Shown here in pieces: positions 45,608-54,727 of a stretch of DNA of 64,000 nucleotides. Numbering within the stretch: position 1 is the first letter of the stretch; the number at the start of each line of letters is the position of its first letter. Source of the DNA: Chlamydiales bacterium (lineage in GTDB: Bacteria; Chlamydiota; Chlamydiia; Chlamydiales; Simkaniaceae); assembly GCA_024233515.1 (NCBI GenBank), contig JACKPO010000001.1:62001-126000 (forward strand). The letters run 5' to 3'. The notes beneath the pieces are model-generated. The model worked only from the letters and a program-made list of their open reading frames with translations, searched no databases and had not been told where the DNA came from. The translations under genes and the position numbers were made by a program.

Positions 45608-45668
45608 TCCACCCTATTTAGTAATAAATATGTTATAATAATTACTTGTACAATGGATTTAGGGTGGA
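45608..45668 (+). promoter_or_regulatory. Promoter-like region with flanking inverted repeat
   Basis: TATAAT (45635-45640) lies in the 16-base TATGTTATAATAATTA (45629-45644), which recurs exactly at 49234. A perfect 9-bp inverted repeat flanks it: TCCACCCTA (45608-45616) and TAGGGTGGA (45660-45668). The right arm carries the ribosome-binding GGTGGA of the next gene. The arms could be operator half-sites; the left arm would be upstream of the transcript, so an mRNA hairpin is less likely. No clear -35 box. Confidence 0.5.
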
Positions 45669-45671
45669 AGT

Positions 45672-46535
45672 ATGGAAAAATTAGCAGGAGAAAGTCATGC
45701 AGGCTATTCGCAAGACGTTGATATCGAAGATGCGCAAATTGTGGCGCAACTCCTTAAAAGACACAAAGATCGGCAGCTCCCAGGCGCCTCTCTATTTGAT
45801 GAGATCCTGGCTGCCCTTCTAACGGAAAATCATTCGCTCCGGGCTGATTTAAAAGCACGGACAGTGGCTCCCTTGGAGCCCTCGACTACAGGTGGGATGG
45901 CCCACCGGGTCCTTACAAGCCAAACAGAGATTCAACAGAAGAAATACCTCGCGCTGGAACCGAAGGTTCAAGAAGCGATCGGGGGCGGTAAACAGCTCCA
46001 ATCGGAAGGAGAGGCGCTAAAAGGCGAACTTCTCTCTCTTTTTCGGGCAAAATTTCCCCATTCTTCGTCCCTTCCTTTGGAAGAGGCCTTGATTCCTCCG
46101 AAGCTTCAGCATGGAAGGATTGATCTTTCAGATGAGCAAAAAGAAAGCCCTCTAGAAGTACAAACGGTTGAGTACTATCAGATGATCAAAAAGATTGAGC
46201 ATGGCGAAAAAACGCTCGAGTATTATGCTAATCTTCCCGAACAGGTGGAACTTCTTCGCGAAGCTCTTGCCTTGGCACGAGAAGATCGATGGAGCGAAAT
46301 GATCGAAGAGCCTCCAGTCGAGGTCGTTTCTGATCTAACGATTGAAAACGCTCGTCTTAAAAAAGAGGTGCAAAAAAACACCTCTCTTCAAGGTAAGCTT
46401 GATGCCGCCAATGACAAGATTGCTGCTCAAAGCCTCGAAATGCAAGAAATGCGAGCAGAAATTAATCTCTTAAAACGGCAACTTGCAGGTGCTAATCGTG
46501 TGATTGAAGATCAGGCTCTCCACTCTTGGAAATAA
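45672..46535 (+). CDS. Hypothetical coiled-coil protein
   Basis: 287 residues, soluble, mainly helical. The C-terminal third (about 225-285) is a clear coiled coil (ENARLKKEVQKN, EMRAEINLLKRQL). The N-terminal part is not recognised. GGTGGAAG lies before the ATG. Its upstream region shares a 16-base promoter-like motif with the giant coiled-coil gene at 49311, so the two may be co-regulated. The last 44 bases overlap convergent mscS. Confidence 0.75.
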   Translation: MEKLAGESHAGYSQDVDIEDAQIVAQLLKRHKDRQLPGASLFDEILAALLTENHSLRADLKARTVAPLEPSTTGGMAHRVLTSQTEIQQKKYLALEPKVQEAIGGGKQLQSEGEALKGELLSLFRAKFPHSSSLPLEEALIPPKLQHGRIDLSDEQKESPLEVQTVEYYQMIKKIEHGEKTLEYYANLPEQVELLREALALAREDRWSEMIEEPPVEVVSDLTIENARLKKEVQKNTSLQGKLDAANDKIAAQSLEMQEMRAEINLLKRQLAGANRVIEDQALHSWK

Positions 46536-47367
46536 GAGATTCCAGAGGGGTCTCTTGGTAGTATTTCTCTAAGAAGCGTGTGAGAACGATTTGCTCGAGC
46601 CGTTCCTTTAAATGAATCGGCGTCGGCATTTGCAAACTTAATCTCACTTCATCTTTTTCTTGAAGAGAGAGTGTGACTTTCGGCTCTACACTGGGAAGTT
46701 CCATTCCCCGTCTTTTTTCCATGTGCTTTAAACGACGGCGTGCTTGTTCGATATAGGGAACCATCTCCTCTTCTGCAATTTTAACGAGGAGTCTTTTTCC
46801 TTCTTTCCAGTTCGATTGGATGGAAAGAGGGATCTCCATCCGGATCATGTAGTAGTTCTCTAAAAAGGACTCATTGATGACCGGTTGGGATAAAAAAAGG
46901 CTATTTGAGAAGGTGATTCTTCGCCCGGTATAGAGGTGACTGGAGGCTCCTCTCCCCACCTCTTCGACGGTGGTGGAAAGAAGGGTGGTATCGATGACAT
47001 CCCCACGGACATCTCCCACTTCAATCCGGTCGCCAATCTCGAAAAGTTTTCCTCGGAAGCGGACGACAGAGCCGTTAAAGGCCATGCAGAGCTCTTTCAC
47101 CGAAAAGACCATTGCAAAGGCAATGGCAAAGACCGAAATAGCAAACCCTTGGATCGTCTCTCCCCAGAGGAGAATCACACTCAAAAGGAGGAGAACAAAG
47201 ACGAAGGTCCGTGTCGAATTAATCCACCGAAGGCGTTGTTGGGAGGTCCAGTCTCTTCGCGACCGCCGGATATAGCGGGCAATAAAGAACCGTCCCGCCC
47301 AAAGGAGGGCGATGAGAACAACGGTTGCAATCAGCTTGGTGGTGAGAAAACGTTCTAAAAAGTCCAT
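46492..47367 (-). CDS. Small-conductance mechanosensitive channel (MscS family)
   Basis: 291 residues. Three N-terminal membrane helices (about 10-28, 52-68, 72-110) followed by the MscS beta domain: VRFRGKLFEIGDRIEVGDVRG and RRITFSNSLFLSQPVIN, and an alpha/beta C-terminal domain. MscS channels release solutes upon osmotic down-shock. The pore helix FAISVFAIAFAMVFSVKELC is less Gly/Ala-regular than in E. coli MscS. Convergent overlap of 44 bases with the coiled-coil gene. Confidence 0.88.
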   Translation of the reverse strand: MDFLERFLTTKLIATVVLIALLWAGRFFIARYIRRSRRDWTSQQRLRWINSTRTFVFVLLLLSVILLWGETIQGFAISVFAIAFAMVFSVKELCMAFNGSVVRFRGKLFEIGDRIEVGDVRGDVIDTTLLSTTVEEVGRGASSHLYTGRRITFSNSLFLSQPVINESFLENYYMIRMEIPLSIQSNWKEGKRLLVKIAEEEMVPYIEQARRRLKHMEKRRGMELPSVEPKVTLSLQEKDEVRLSLQMPTPIHLKERLEQIVLTRFLEKYYQETPLESLISKSGEPDLQSHD

Positions 47368-47492
47368 ATCTATCGATGCCCTATCGAAAAAGGGGTGATC
47401 ATGTGCGATTTCCTCTGAAAAATCAACGGTTTTTTTTGCTCGCCGAGAGGATTATAAGCATATTTTTAATCATTCAAAAAATCTAATAAAAA

Positions 47493-47519
47493 TGATATAA
47501 TATTTAGATAGTTTAGGGG
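47493..47519 (+). promoter_or_regulatory. Promoter-like motif before the gene at 47528
   Basis: ATGATATAATATTTA (TATAAT at 47496-47501), then five bases and TTTAGGGGG. The same order (TATAAT, about five bases of AT, five bases, TTTAGG) occurs before the gene at 49311, suggesting common regulation of this gene family. AGGGGG also serves as the ribosome-binding site. No clear -35. Confidence 0.45.
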
Positions 47520-47527
47520 GTAATATC

Positions 47528-48010
47528 ATGAGTATTGTATCATCATGCGATCTTCCTATTAGCACACCACCATCAACAGTTGGTGATCGCTATGGGGAAG
47601 AGGACGTTCAAAAAATGCTTGCCATTCAAGAAAGAGTGGGTAGCCTGATCACTCGAGAACCATTTGTACGTGATTCCATAGTTTGCGAAGAGGCGCTTGC
47701 ACGCCAAATCATTGAAAGGATTCCTCAAAGAACGCGGCGACATGAAGCGCATCTGCAAAGAATGGAAGCGATCAGACAAGGGCACACTCCCATCCAGAGA
47801 GCGCTCCAGTCCCTTGGAGGTCGGGTTTCTGGTCTATTGGAGGAAAATCGCGTTTTGAGGGAAAGAGTGAATGAACTAGAAAGTGAAGGGATCGCTACGA
47901 AAATGAGTCGCACGTTCTTATCATTTTTCGAGCAGCTTTCTTTACCAGAGCTAGACTCTGAAGAGGTGATGCTCCCTATTTTTGCAGCAGCCCTTTTTTC
48001 TGGAGAGTAA
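47528..48010 (+). CDS. Hypothetical protein with short coiled coil
   Basis: 160 residues, soluble, no recognised domain. A short coiled coil near 105-130 (LLEENRVLRERVNELESEG). AGGGGG seven bases before the ATG. Its stop is three bases before the start of the next gene, so the two form an operon. Belongs by position and promoter motif to the coiled-coil gene cluster. Confidence 0.7.
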   Translation: MSIVSSCDLPISTPPSTVGDRYGEEDVQKMLAIQERVGSLITREPFVRDSIVCEEALARQIIERIPQRTRRHEAHLQRMEAIRQGHTPIQRALQSLGGRVSGLLEENRVLRERVNELESEGIATKMSRTFLSFFEQLSLPELDSEEVMLPIFAAALFSGE

Positions 48011-48013
48011 GCG

Positions 48014-49105
48014 ATGATTGATATTTATGTCGGGCATGAGCCGCTCCACCTTGCAACATCTTATCCCGCGATCCATCACGATTATGCGGTTGATGAAGAA
48101 ACAGATATTTCTGTTTCTCCAAGTTTGAAAATCCTTTTGGACGATCCAGCATTTATCGCAAAAAGAGATGCTGCATTTGGAGGGACCATTCCTGAAACCA
48201 TGGATCTCAGAGTCACCAGAGATGCGCGCGTTCTTGTAAGCGCGCCAGAAGAGCGCGTATGGAGAGTCGTTGATTACACAGCCCCTTCTGTTCGAACCAT
48301 TGCCGAACGCACGCAAATGGCCTATCAACGAACAAGAGAGGCTCGAACTCCTCTTGAAGAGGACATGCAAAGACAAATCGCCCAACTTCAAGCGCAGCAA
48401 GGGGAACTGATGAGAGCCCTTGCCCAGCTCACTACAGTGGTCTCTTCCCTTGCTGAGCAACGGATTCCGCCTCCTCCCTCCCATACTTGCACAGACGCTC
48501 TCTATGAACGTCTTTTGCAATCTGAAACCGCACGTGCAGCCGCAGAAGCAAAAGCATCAGCTGCTGAAGGAACATGTGCTCGTTTAGAAGGGCGCGTCGT
48601 CGCACTTGAAGAGGAAAATTCTGTATTACATGAAACAGCTTTAGACATGACAACGAAATACACCGAGGCGACTCTTCACTTAGAAGAAAAAGAGAGGCGC
48701 ATTGAGTTTCTGGAAAAGAAAATAACCGACCTCCATCGAGAGCTTGAGGGAGAGATGAGAAAGCACGCTCAAACGACCCGTGAGCGGGACACTTCGCGGA
48801 ATCAGGCTCAGGAGTACTGGGAAACAGGCGCAAGAGAAATCGCTCATCGTGATCTCTACATCCAAGATTTGAAGAGACAATGTTACCAAGTCCAGAAACA
48901 AAAAGAGGTCTTGGAAATGCAGCTTCAAATGTACCAGTCAGATTACCAGCGGGTCACAGATGCCCTCCCCCGCGGGTCCAAGCAAACGCCCGAAGAGTAT
49001 CTGCAAGAGACTCGCCGCCAGCTAGAGATTCTCAAACTCAAGCTTGCCGTTGCAAGAGGGGCAAACACCGAGCTCAACCAGGCACTCATGGGAGTTGCGG
49101 GGTGA
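48014..49105 (+). CDS. Coiled-coil protein sharing an N-terminal domain with the 1328-residue protein
   Basis: 363 residues. The first ~105 residues form a domain that recurs in the gene at 49311: IDIYV at the start, YAV, then LLxxPxFxxxRDxAFxGxxPxxMDxRVTxDxxVLV, and IAxxTQxA. After it comes a coiled coil (about 115-330) with a histidine/proline interruption near 155-160. The C-terminus is helical. The ATG follows GGAGAG inside the preceding gene's end. No membrane segment. Unknown family; the domain pair indicates duplication. Confidence 0.8.
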   Translation: MIDIYVGHEPLHLATSYPAIHHDYAVDEETDISVSPSLKILLDDPAFIAKRDAAFGGTIPETMDLRVTRDARVLVSAPEERVWRVVDYTAPSVRTIAERTQMAYQRTREARTPLEEDMQRQIAQLQAQQGELMRALAQLTTVVSSLAEQRIPPPPSHTCTDALYERLLQSETARAAAEAKASAAEGTCARLEGRVVALEEENSVLHETALDMTTKYTEATLHLEEKERRIEFLEKKITDLHRELEGEMRKHAQTTRERDTSRNQAQEYWETGAREIAHRDLYIQDLKRQCYQVQKQKEVLEMQLQMYQSDYQRVTDALPRGSKQTPEEYLQETRRQLEILKLKLAVARGANTELNQALMGVAG

Positions 49106-49233
49106 TCGTAAGCCGCTCATTCAAAATTTGTTAACAAATTATTTTACTTTCGAAATCGCAATTTTTGCATACCATTGGATATCAATCTATTAGTAACAAC
49201 CAAACCTCTGATTATTAGAAATTTAATGAATTT

Positions 49234-49261
49234 TATGTTATAATAATTAAAAGATTTAGGT
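49234..49261 (+). promoter_or_regulatory. Promoter-like motif before the giant coiled-coil gene
   Basis: TATGTTATAATAATTA at 49234-49249 is identical over 16 bases to 45629-45644, and is followed five bases later by TTTAGG as at 47512. It is 62 bases before the GTG start of the 1328-residue protein. The remainder of 49106-49310 is AT-rich with nothing else recognisable. Confidence 0.5.
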
Positions 49262-49310
49262 AATTATCATAATTAAACCATTAATAATTTAAAACGAGAA
49301 GGTTAGCCCC

Positions 49311-52300
49311 GTGGTAGAGATCGATATCTACGTCAGAGGAGCCCCTCAGAACCTGAGGGAGACCCCTCAAGTCTATGATCCTTATGCCGTTCAGCAATCT
49401 GAGATCTTCATTGGAGATAACCTCCAAACCCTTCTAGCCAACCCCCAATTTGTCCGTGCGCGCGATGATGCCTTCGATGGATGGACTCCCGATGTGATGG
49501 ATATCCGTGTCACCGCTGACGGGAGCGTCCTCGTCAGAGGAAATTCAGGGGAAGAGTGGCGCGACACCCATTTCAGAACGGATGATCGTGAAGTTCAGCA
49601 GATTGCGACTAAAACCCAAGAGGCATGGCGACGTCTCCAGCGCTCACGAGAAAGCTCGAGAGAATCAAGCCCTCGTCCGGTCGGAAGCCACAGTCCCCTA
49701 CGAGAGCGGGAAGTGGTCTACGAACGAGAGGCGCCAAGAGAGCTGACAGAACGCCTCCGCCAACTTGAAAGAGAAAACCAAGACCTTCGCTCACGATTAG
49801 ATCGGATGGAGCTCCAAGGACAGTTAGGGGCGTTAGGACGCCAGCTCGATGACGCTCTGGCACGACTTGACGGTGCAAATGAAACCATCCGGGGACTTGC
49901 CGATCAAATGCGAGCGCTTCAAGCTGAGATCCGAGAGATTCAAAGAAGACAAGACCAAACGAACCAGACGCTTCAAGGAGCGATAGCCGTTGGTCTTTCC
50001 CTCTTTGCCACTCTCGCGCAGCAAGGACAGCTATCTCGCGAGCAAGCAGCAACCATCGATCGCTTAAGAGCAGACAATGAACGCCTCCAAGGGACCAACG
50101 ATGCTTTAACCCGCGACCTTGCAGCGGCTCGCGCTGCAACCGAAGAGGTATCTCGAGCACAGGGCGCTCTTACAGCGCAGCTTACAAGAGTACAAGAAGA
50201 GCTTAGACAACTGGGATCTGAAAACGAAGGCAACCGCCGTGCGCGCGCACAAGCAGAGGGAGAACTTGCGAATGCAACAAGAGAGGTTGAGCGTCTTAAA
50301 GGAGCGGCTAAGAAAGTCGCTGCAACACATGCAGAGGCAGTGGAAGCGCTCGAAGGCAAGGTCAAATCAGTAGAATTGAGTGCTGCAGCCTCAAAACAAG
50401 AAGTCCGCGGACTGCGGAAGGAGCTAGACGAGAAATCGGACGCGTTAGCAGCGGAAGAAAGAAAAACAGCTAATCAGGCAAGAGAACTCGCAGCTCTTCG
50501 AGAGCAAGTCTCCTCTTTGGAAGGGAGCGCAAGGGCAGCTGGAGAGAGAGAAGCTGCACTACGAGCACGCGTGAGAGAGCTTGAAGGCATCGTTGGAGAA
50601 AAAGAAGAGGAAGCACGTACGCAACAAAAAACTCTTGACCGCTTACAAGGAGATCTTGCCGCTGCACAAGAGGAAAATGGATCGCTTACGAAGGCATTAG
50701 AAGCAGCACAAACAGCGCTGGCAAAAGCAACGCTTGAACACGAAACTTCAAAGCGAGAGCAATCAAGTACAATTACCACACTCACCCGTCAGGTCGAAGA
50801 ACTAAAACGGAAAGTTGCGCGCGCTGAAGCCAACGAACAAGAACAGACAAAAGCGCTCGAAACTGCAGAAGGGGCAAGACGGGCAGCAGAAAAACAGAGC
50901 CGAGCCCTCGCGGAGCAGCTTGAAGAGGTCAAGAGTGCTCATGACACCTTGGCAAAGGAAGGTGAGCAGAAAGATCGCAAGATCGATAGACTGAATGCTG
51001 ATCTCACAAAAGCAAGAGAGGAACAGAGCGATGCTGCGATGCAACACAGTGAGATGAGAAAGGCCCATGAAGGCGAATTAAAACGTTTGGATGGAAAAGT
51101 CAAAGAACTTACAGCCGCATTAAAAGAGGCCGAAGAAGCGCAGGGTCGGGTAGCACATGAAAACGATGAGCTGCGAAGGGAACTCAGAGAGGTCCGCCAA
51201 GAACTTCAAACAGCAAAAGACCAACTTGAAGTAAATAAACAAGCTCAGGCGAAACTTACAGGCAAATTAGATCATTCCAATGAGGAAAAAAAACGCCTAT
51301 CGGATCTTTTAGCAGCGATTGAACTCTATGAGAAAAAATGTGCTTCTTTAAGAACAACTCCCTTATCTTTTGGAGAAGGTCTTGCTGCTGAATTCAAAGG
51401 ACCAAAGTATACGTTCCTTCCAGGGGACATAAAGAGCCTTATCGAAGATCTAAAAGGTCAAATCAAAGCATTAAATGCGGATAAGCAAGCGGCACGCTCT
51501 CTAGAAGGGGAAATTGCAGGACTTAAAATTGATCTTGAAGACGAAAAAGCAAAAGGAGAGCGAAAGGCCTCTTCCTTCGAAAGACAGCTTGCTGAAAAAG
51601 AAGGAGATCTAGAAGCCCTCAAGATAGCAAGCGCAGCAAAACAAAAAAAGCAAGAGGAAACCATTCAGTCCCTACGCACCACACTCCATGCAAGAAAAGA
51701 GGAAACTGAAGCTGCCCTTGCCGAAAAAGAGAGAACCATTGGCTCGTTAAAAGAAGAGATAAGGAATCTCACCCGTACGACCGATCAACAACAAGAGACG
51801 ATCAGGACATTAGAAGCCGAGCTAGCGGCCTTGAAGGGACGTTATGAGTCCCTTGATCAGGAACACGAAGATTTAAAAGCTAAGTTCTCAGATCTTGAAG
51901 CGCAGCATAAGGCGCTTCTACGGGCCCACGAAGGACTCAGGGAAGAGCAAAAAGATTCTCAAGACAGGGCAACTCTCTATGAGAAACAATATGATGAAAA
52001 ACGATTGAAAGTTCTCGAAATTGAGAACGAACTCTCAAAGCTAAGACTTGCCCTTGAAACTCTTGAAAAAAAGGACCGCGCCCTCGCTGAGGAAAATCAA
52101 CGTCTGTATGCTCTTTTTGGCGAAGGGGTCCACACTTTTAATGAGGCGGAATTGGCCCTTGACACCATGAAGCATAAACAGGTGCGCGCCCTTAAGCAAA
52201 AAGATGGAACCATTGCAGAACAGCAACAAGAGATTGAAAGGCTTCTTGGATCTGTTCAAAAAACAGAAGAAAAGCGACGCGCAATGAAAGCAGAAAAAGA

Positions 52301-53297
52301 GGCCGCGCTTAAAAGAGAAAGTGAAACTGCTGCAGAGCTTAGTAGAGCTCAAGGAAGAAATCGCGCCCTTGAAAAAGAATTAGCCACTGCCCAAGAGGGG
52401 CGCGCTCGCCTTCAGCAAGATGTCGAGAGTGCCAATGAACAAAACGCTTCTCTTCTTAGAGAAGGTGAGCGGCAAAGAGAAGCCATGAAAGCTCTAGCGG
52501 CGAAAAACCAAGCAACGGTAGACCAACTTCTAGAGCAACACAGCGCGCAGCTCTTGAAAGCGCAACAAGAGGCAGAACAAGCAAAAGCAGAGCTCGATGC
52601 TGAGCAGCAGAAACACCTCTCTGCAAAAGAAGCTGGGGAAGTGATGGCAGAACTCATGGAGGGGATGGATCAAGAGAGCCTAGGGCTTTCATTAGACAAG
52701 ATTTTAGATCGCAAAGACTTCCAATATGTTGAAGCTTATATTGAGTGTGCAAATCAAGGCAATTTAGGAAGATATCAGGGTAAAGTGGATACACAAGTCG
52801 GACAATATAAAGCAAATCCCTTTAAGTTGAGCGATCTCTCTCTCTTTACCGACTTTTTTGAAGTCACGACCCATTTAAGTCGGATGAAAACATCGAAAGA
52901 GTTTCTTCGCCTTCAATCGATTAACAAGGTGTTGAAAACACTCAATACAGAAGCGGATCGCGAAACAATTGCCCGCCTAACAAAAGAGAAACAAACGATC
53001 ATCCAAGGACTTCTGAAAACATTCTTTAGAAATGTTCATACCATCACCACACAAGGAAATAAATCTTTAAGCCGCTACCAAAATATCGGAATGGCTCTTT
53101 GGGTATGGAATGATACCCTCCACGGATTAGAGGGTTCTTTCTACAAACGCGCTTCAAATCCTGAAAGAGGGTTCAAACCCTCAATCGAACACAAAAACAA
53201 AACCGTTAATCTCGAAAAGTTAGAAGAGATGCGAAAGACGGTTGCGCAGCTTCATACGAGCTTCCGTAAGATGCTCGCCCCATTCATCGCCAAATAA
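49311..53297 (+). CDS. Giant coiled-coil protein, 1328 residues
   Basis: GTG start at 49311 behind AAGG. Residues 1-110 are the domain shared with the gene at 48014. Residues about 120-1110 are almost uninterrupted coiled coil rich in A, E, K, Q, R and L, with one break near 665-715 (TTPLSFGEGLAAEFKGPKYT). Residues about 1113-1328 are a compact helical C-terminal domain (LDKILDRKDFQYVEAYIE and following). No signal peptide or membrane helix. A rod over 100 nm long is implied if straight. A structural or host-interaction role is possible; nothing proves either. No homologue recognised. Confidence 0.85.
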   Translation: MVEIDIYVRGAPQNLRETPQVYDPYAVQQSEIFIGDNLQTLLANPQFVRARDDAFDGWTPDVMDIRVTADGSVLVRGNSGEEWRDTHFRTDDREVQQIATKTQEAWRRLQRSRESSRESSPRPVGSHSPLREREVVYEREAPRELTERLRQLERENQDLRSRLDRMELQGQLGALGRQLDDALARLDGANETIRGLADQMRALQAEIREIQRRQDQTNQTLQGAIAVGLSLFATLAQQGQLSREQAATIDRLRADNERLQGTNDALTRDLAAARAATEEVSRAQGALTAQLTRVQEELRQLGSENEGNRRARAQAEGELANATREVERLKGAAKKVAATHAEAVEALEGKVKSVELSAAASKQEVRGLRKELDEKSDALAAEERKTANQARELAALREQVSSLEGSARAAGEREAALRARVRELEGIVGEKEEEARTQQKTLDRLQGDLAAAQEENGSLTKALEAAQTALAKATLEHETSKREQSSTITTLTRQVEELKRKVARAEANEQEQTKALETAEGARRAAEKQSRALAEQLEEVKSAHDTLAKEGEQKDRKIDRLNADLTKAREEQSDAAMQHSEMRKAHEGELKRLDGKVKELTAALKEAEEAQGRVAHENDELRRELREVRQELQTAKDQLEVNKQAQAKLTGKLDHSNEEKKRLSDLLAAIELYEKKCASLRTTPLSFGEGLAAEFKGPKYTFLPGDIKSLIEDLKGQIKALNADKQAARSLEGEIAGLKIDLEDEKAKGERKASSFERQLAEKEGDLEALKIASAAKQKKQEETIQSLRTTLHARKEETEAALAEKERTIGSLKEEIRNLTRTTDQQQETIRTLEAELAALKGRYESLDQEHEDLKAKFSDLEAQHKALLRAHEGLREEQKDSQDRATLYEKQYDEKRLKVLEIENELSKLRLALETLEKKDRALAEENQRLYALFGEGVHTFNEAELALDTMKHKQVRALKQKDGTIAEQQQEIERLLGSVQKTEEKRRAMKAEKEAALKRESETAAELSRAQGRNRALEKELATAQEGRARLQQDVESANEQNASLLREGERQREAMKALAAKNQATVDQLLEQHSAQLLKAQQEAEQAKAELDAEQQKHLSAKEAGEVMAELMEGMDQESLGLSLDKILDRKDFQYVEAYIECANQGNLGRYQGKVDTQVGQYKANPFKLSDLSLFTDFFEVTTHLSRMKTSKEFLRLQSINKVLKTLNTEADRETIARLTKEKQTIIQGLLKTFFRNVHTITTQGNKSLSRYQNIGMALWVWNDTLHGLEGSFYKRASNPERGFKPSIEHKNKTVNLEKLEEMRKTVAQLHTSFRKMLAPFIAK

Positions 53298-53341
53298 ATA
53301 AAGATTTAAGTCATTTATTATCAATAAAATAAACTATTTTC

Positions 53342-53406
53342 TTGCATTTTGCCAACGGTTTTGGCAAAATTAGCTTAAAAGTGCAAATAGCGATGGCAAA
53401 ATGCAA
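53342..53406 (+). promoter_or_regulatory. Inverted repeats (operator-like) around the ATPase start
   Basis: TTGCATTTTGCCA (53342-53354) is perfectly complementary to 53394-53406, which contains the start codon of the downstream gene. A second inverted copy, ATTTTGCCAA (53346-53355) with TTGGCAAAAT (53361-53370), shares the left arm. Three related half-sites within 65 bases suggest autoregulation, or an mRNA hairpin hiding the start codon. Confidence 0.55.
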
Positions 53407-54561
53407 TATATTCCCAGGAAACTTACGATCCCTAAAGATAGCTTTTTTCTCTTTGGCCCTAGAGGGACGGGGAAATCCACTTGGCTGAAACACGCCTTCC
53501 CAGATGCCTTGAGAATCGATCTCCTCAATCGGGAGATGGAACGAACACTTCTTGCAAAGCCAGAACGCTTGATCGAGATGGTCGCACCTCTAAAAAAGGG
53601 AGATGTCTGCATCTTGGATGAAATTCAACGCGTTCCAGAGCTCATCCCTGTGATCCATTCTCTTATAGAGGAGCAGCGAGGGATCCAGTTTATCTTAACA
53701 GGAAGTAGTGCTCGGAAGCTCCGGAGAAATGTTGGGGATTTACTTGGGGGAAGAGCGCTTCTTAGGCATATGCCTCCCTTCTTAGCTGCTGAGCTTGAAG
53801 ATCGTTTCTCACTAGGTAAGGCACTACTCCACGGGCTCGTCCCCATGATCTGGCAATCGGAAAGTCCAGAAGAAAAGGTTCGGACCTATGTTTCAAGTTA
53901 TTTGAAAGAAGAGGTGCAAATGGAAGGGCTCGTCAGACAGATTGGAGATTTTGCTCGCTTCATGGAGGTTGCAAGTTTTTCCCATGGTTCATTATGGGTG
54001 AGTTCCGAGATTGCAAGAGAGGCTTCTGTTAAAAGACAAACCGTCGATAACTATCTTCAAATTCTTGAAGACCTTCTTCTGGCTTTCACGATTCCTGTAT
54101 TTACGAGGAGGGCAAAACGTGCTCTCGTAAGCCGCTCGAAGTTTTATTATTTTGACCCGGGGATTTTCCGAGAACTCCGCCCCCATGGCCCACTAGATAA
54201 AGAAGCCGAACTTGAAGGGCCTGCATTAGAGGGGCTCGTTGCAGGACATTTAAGGGCGTGGACCTTTGCACAACAAAAAACCCATCAACTCTATTTTTGG
54301 CGGACCCGTTCTAAAGTCGAAGTTGATTTTGTTGTCTACGGCCCCAAAGGATTTTGGGCAATCGAAGTTAAAAGGGGACAAAATTTAGGGCCAAATGATG
54401 TGAAACCTCTCACGATCTTTCAAAAAGAGTACCCAGAGGCAACACCTCTTCTATTATACACAGGAAAGATCAAGCAAAAGATCAATGGGATCTTATGTGT
54501 TCCCGTCGAAGAATTTTTGCTAAATTTAGAGGGAGAAAAGGGGCTTGATCCAAGCCCCTAA
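53401..54561 (+). CDS. AAA ATPase with C-terminal DUF4143 domain (second copy)
   Basis: 386 residues. Walker A GPRGTGKSTWLKHAF near 19-33, Walker B CILDEIQRVPEL near 69, sensor ILTGSSARKLRR near 99, then LGGRALLRHMPPFLAAEL. C-terminal domain: KRQTVDNYLQILEDLLL, FYYFDPGIFRELR, ALEGLVAGHLRAW, and a nuclease-like core VEVDFVVYGPKGFWAIEVKR. Same family as 7901-9067 but only distantly similar. No ribosome-binding site; the start codon lies in an inverted repeat. Confidence 0.9.
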   Translation: MQYIPRKLTIPKDSFFLFGPRGTGKSTWLKHAFPDALRIDLLNREMERTLLAKPERLIEMVAPLKKGDVCILDEIQRVPELIPVIHSLIEEQRGIQFILTGSSARKLRRNVGDLLGGRALLRHMPPFLAAELEDRFSLGKALLHGLVPMIWQSESPEEKVRTYVSSYLKEEVQMEGLVRQIGDFARFMEVASFSHGSLWVSSEIAREASVKRQTVDNYLQILEDLLLAFTIPVFTRRAKRALVSRSKFYYFDPGIFRELRPHGPLDKEAELEGPALEGLVAGHLRAWTFAQQKTHQLYFWRTRSKVEVDFVVYGPKGFWAIEVKRGQNLGPNDVKPLTIFQKEYPEATPLLLYTGKIKQKINGILCVPVEEFLLNLEGEKGLDPSP

Positions 54562-54567
54562 CGCATC

Positions 54568-54727
54568 AGATAGTGTCGTCAAATTCTTCACTCTACCTTA
54601 GGTTTTTCTATGGAAAATTTCTACGTTGGCTTCCTTCAAGAGCCCACTTGGGGCTCTTTGTATCAGCCGCCTTGAACTTTTCTCATAGAAAAACCTCTTT
54701 CAGAGCGAATCATTTGACACACTATCT
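54568..54727. mobile_element. MITE-like foldback element at the 3' end of yajC
   Basis: 160 bases bounded by inverted repeats AGATAGTGTCGTCAAAT (54568-54584) and its complement ATTTGACACACTATCT (54712-54727), differing by one missing base. Inside: AGGTTTTTCTATG (54600-54612) perfectly complementary to 54684-54696, and an 8-bp tip hairpin AAGAGCCC/GGGCTCTT (54638-54658). The right arm holds the first two bases of the yajC stop codon. No transposase; non-autonomous. Confidence 0.65.

Noticed and set aside
49609..50785. Minus-strand frames of 60-180 codons inside the giant coiled-coil gene
   Set aside because: Antisense shadows of repetitive Glu/Ala/Leu-rich coding sequence; no ribosome-binding sites or recognisable products.
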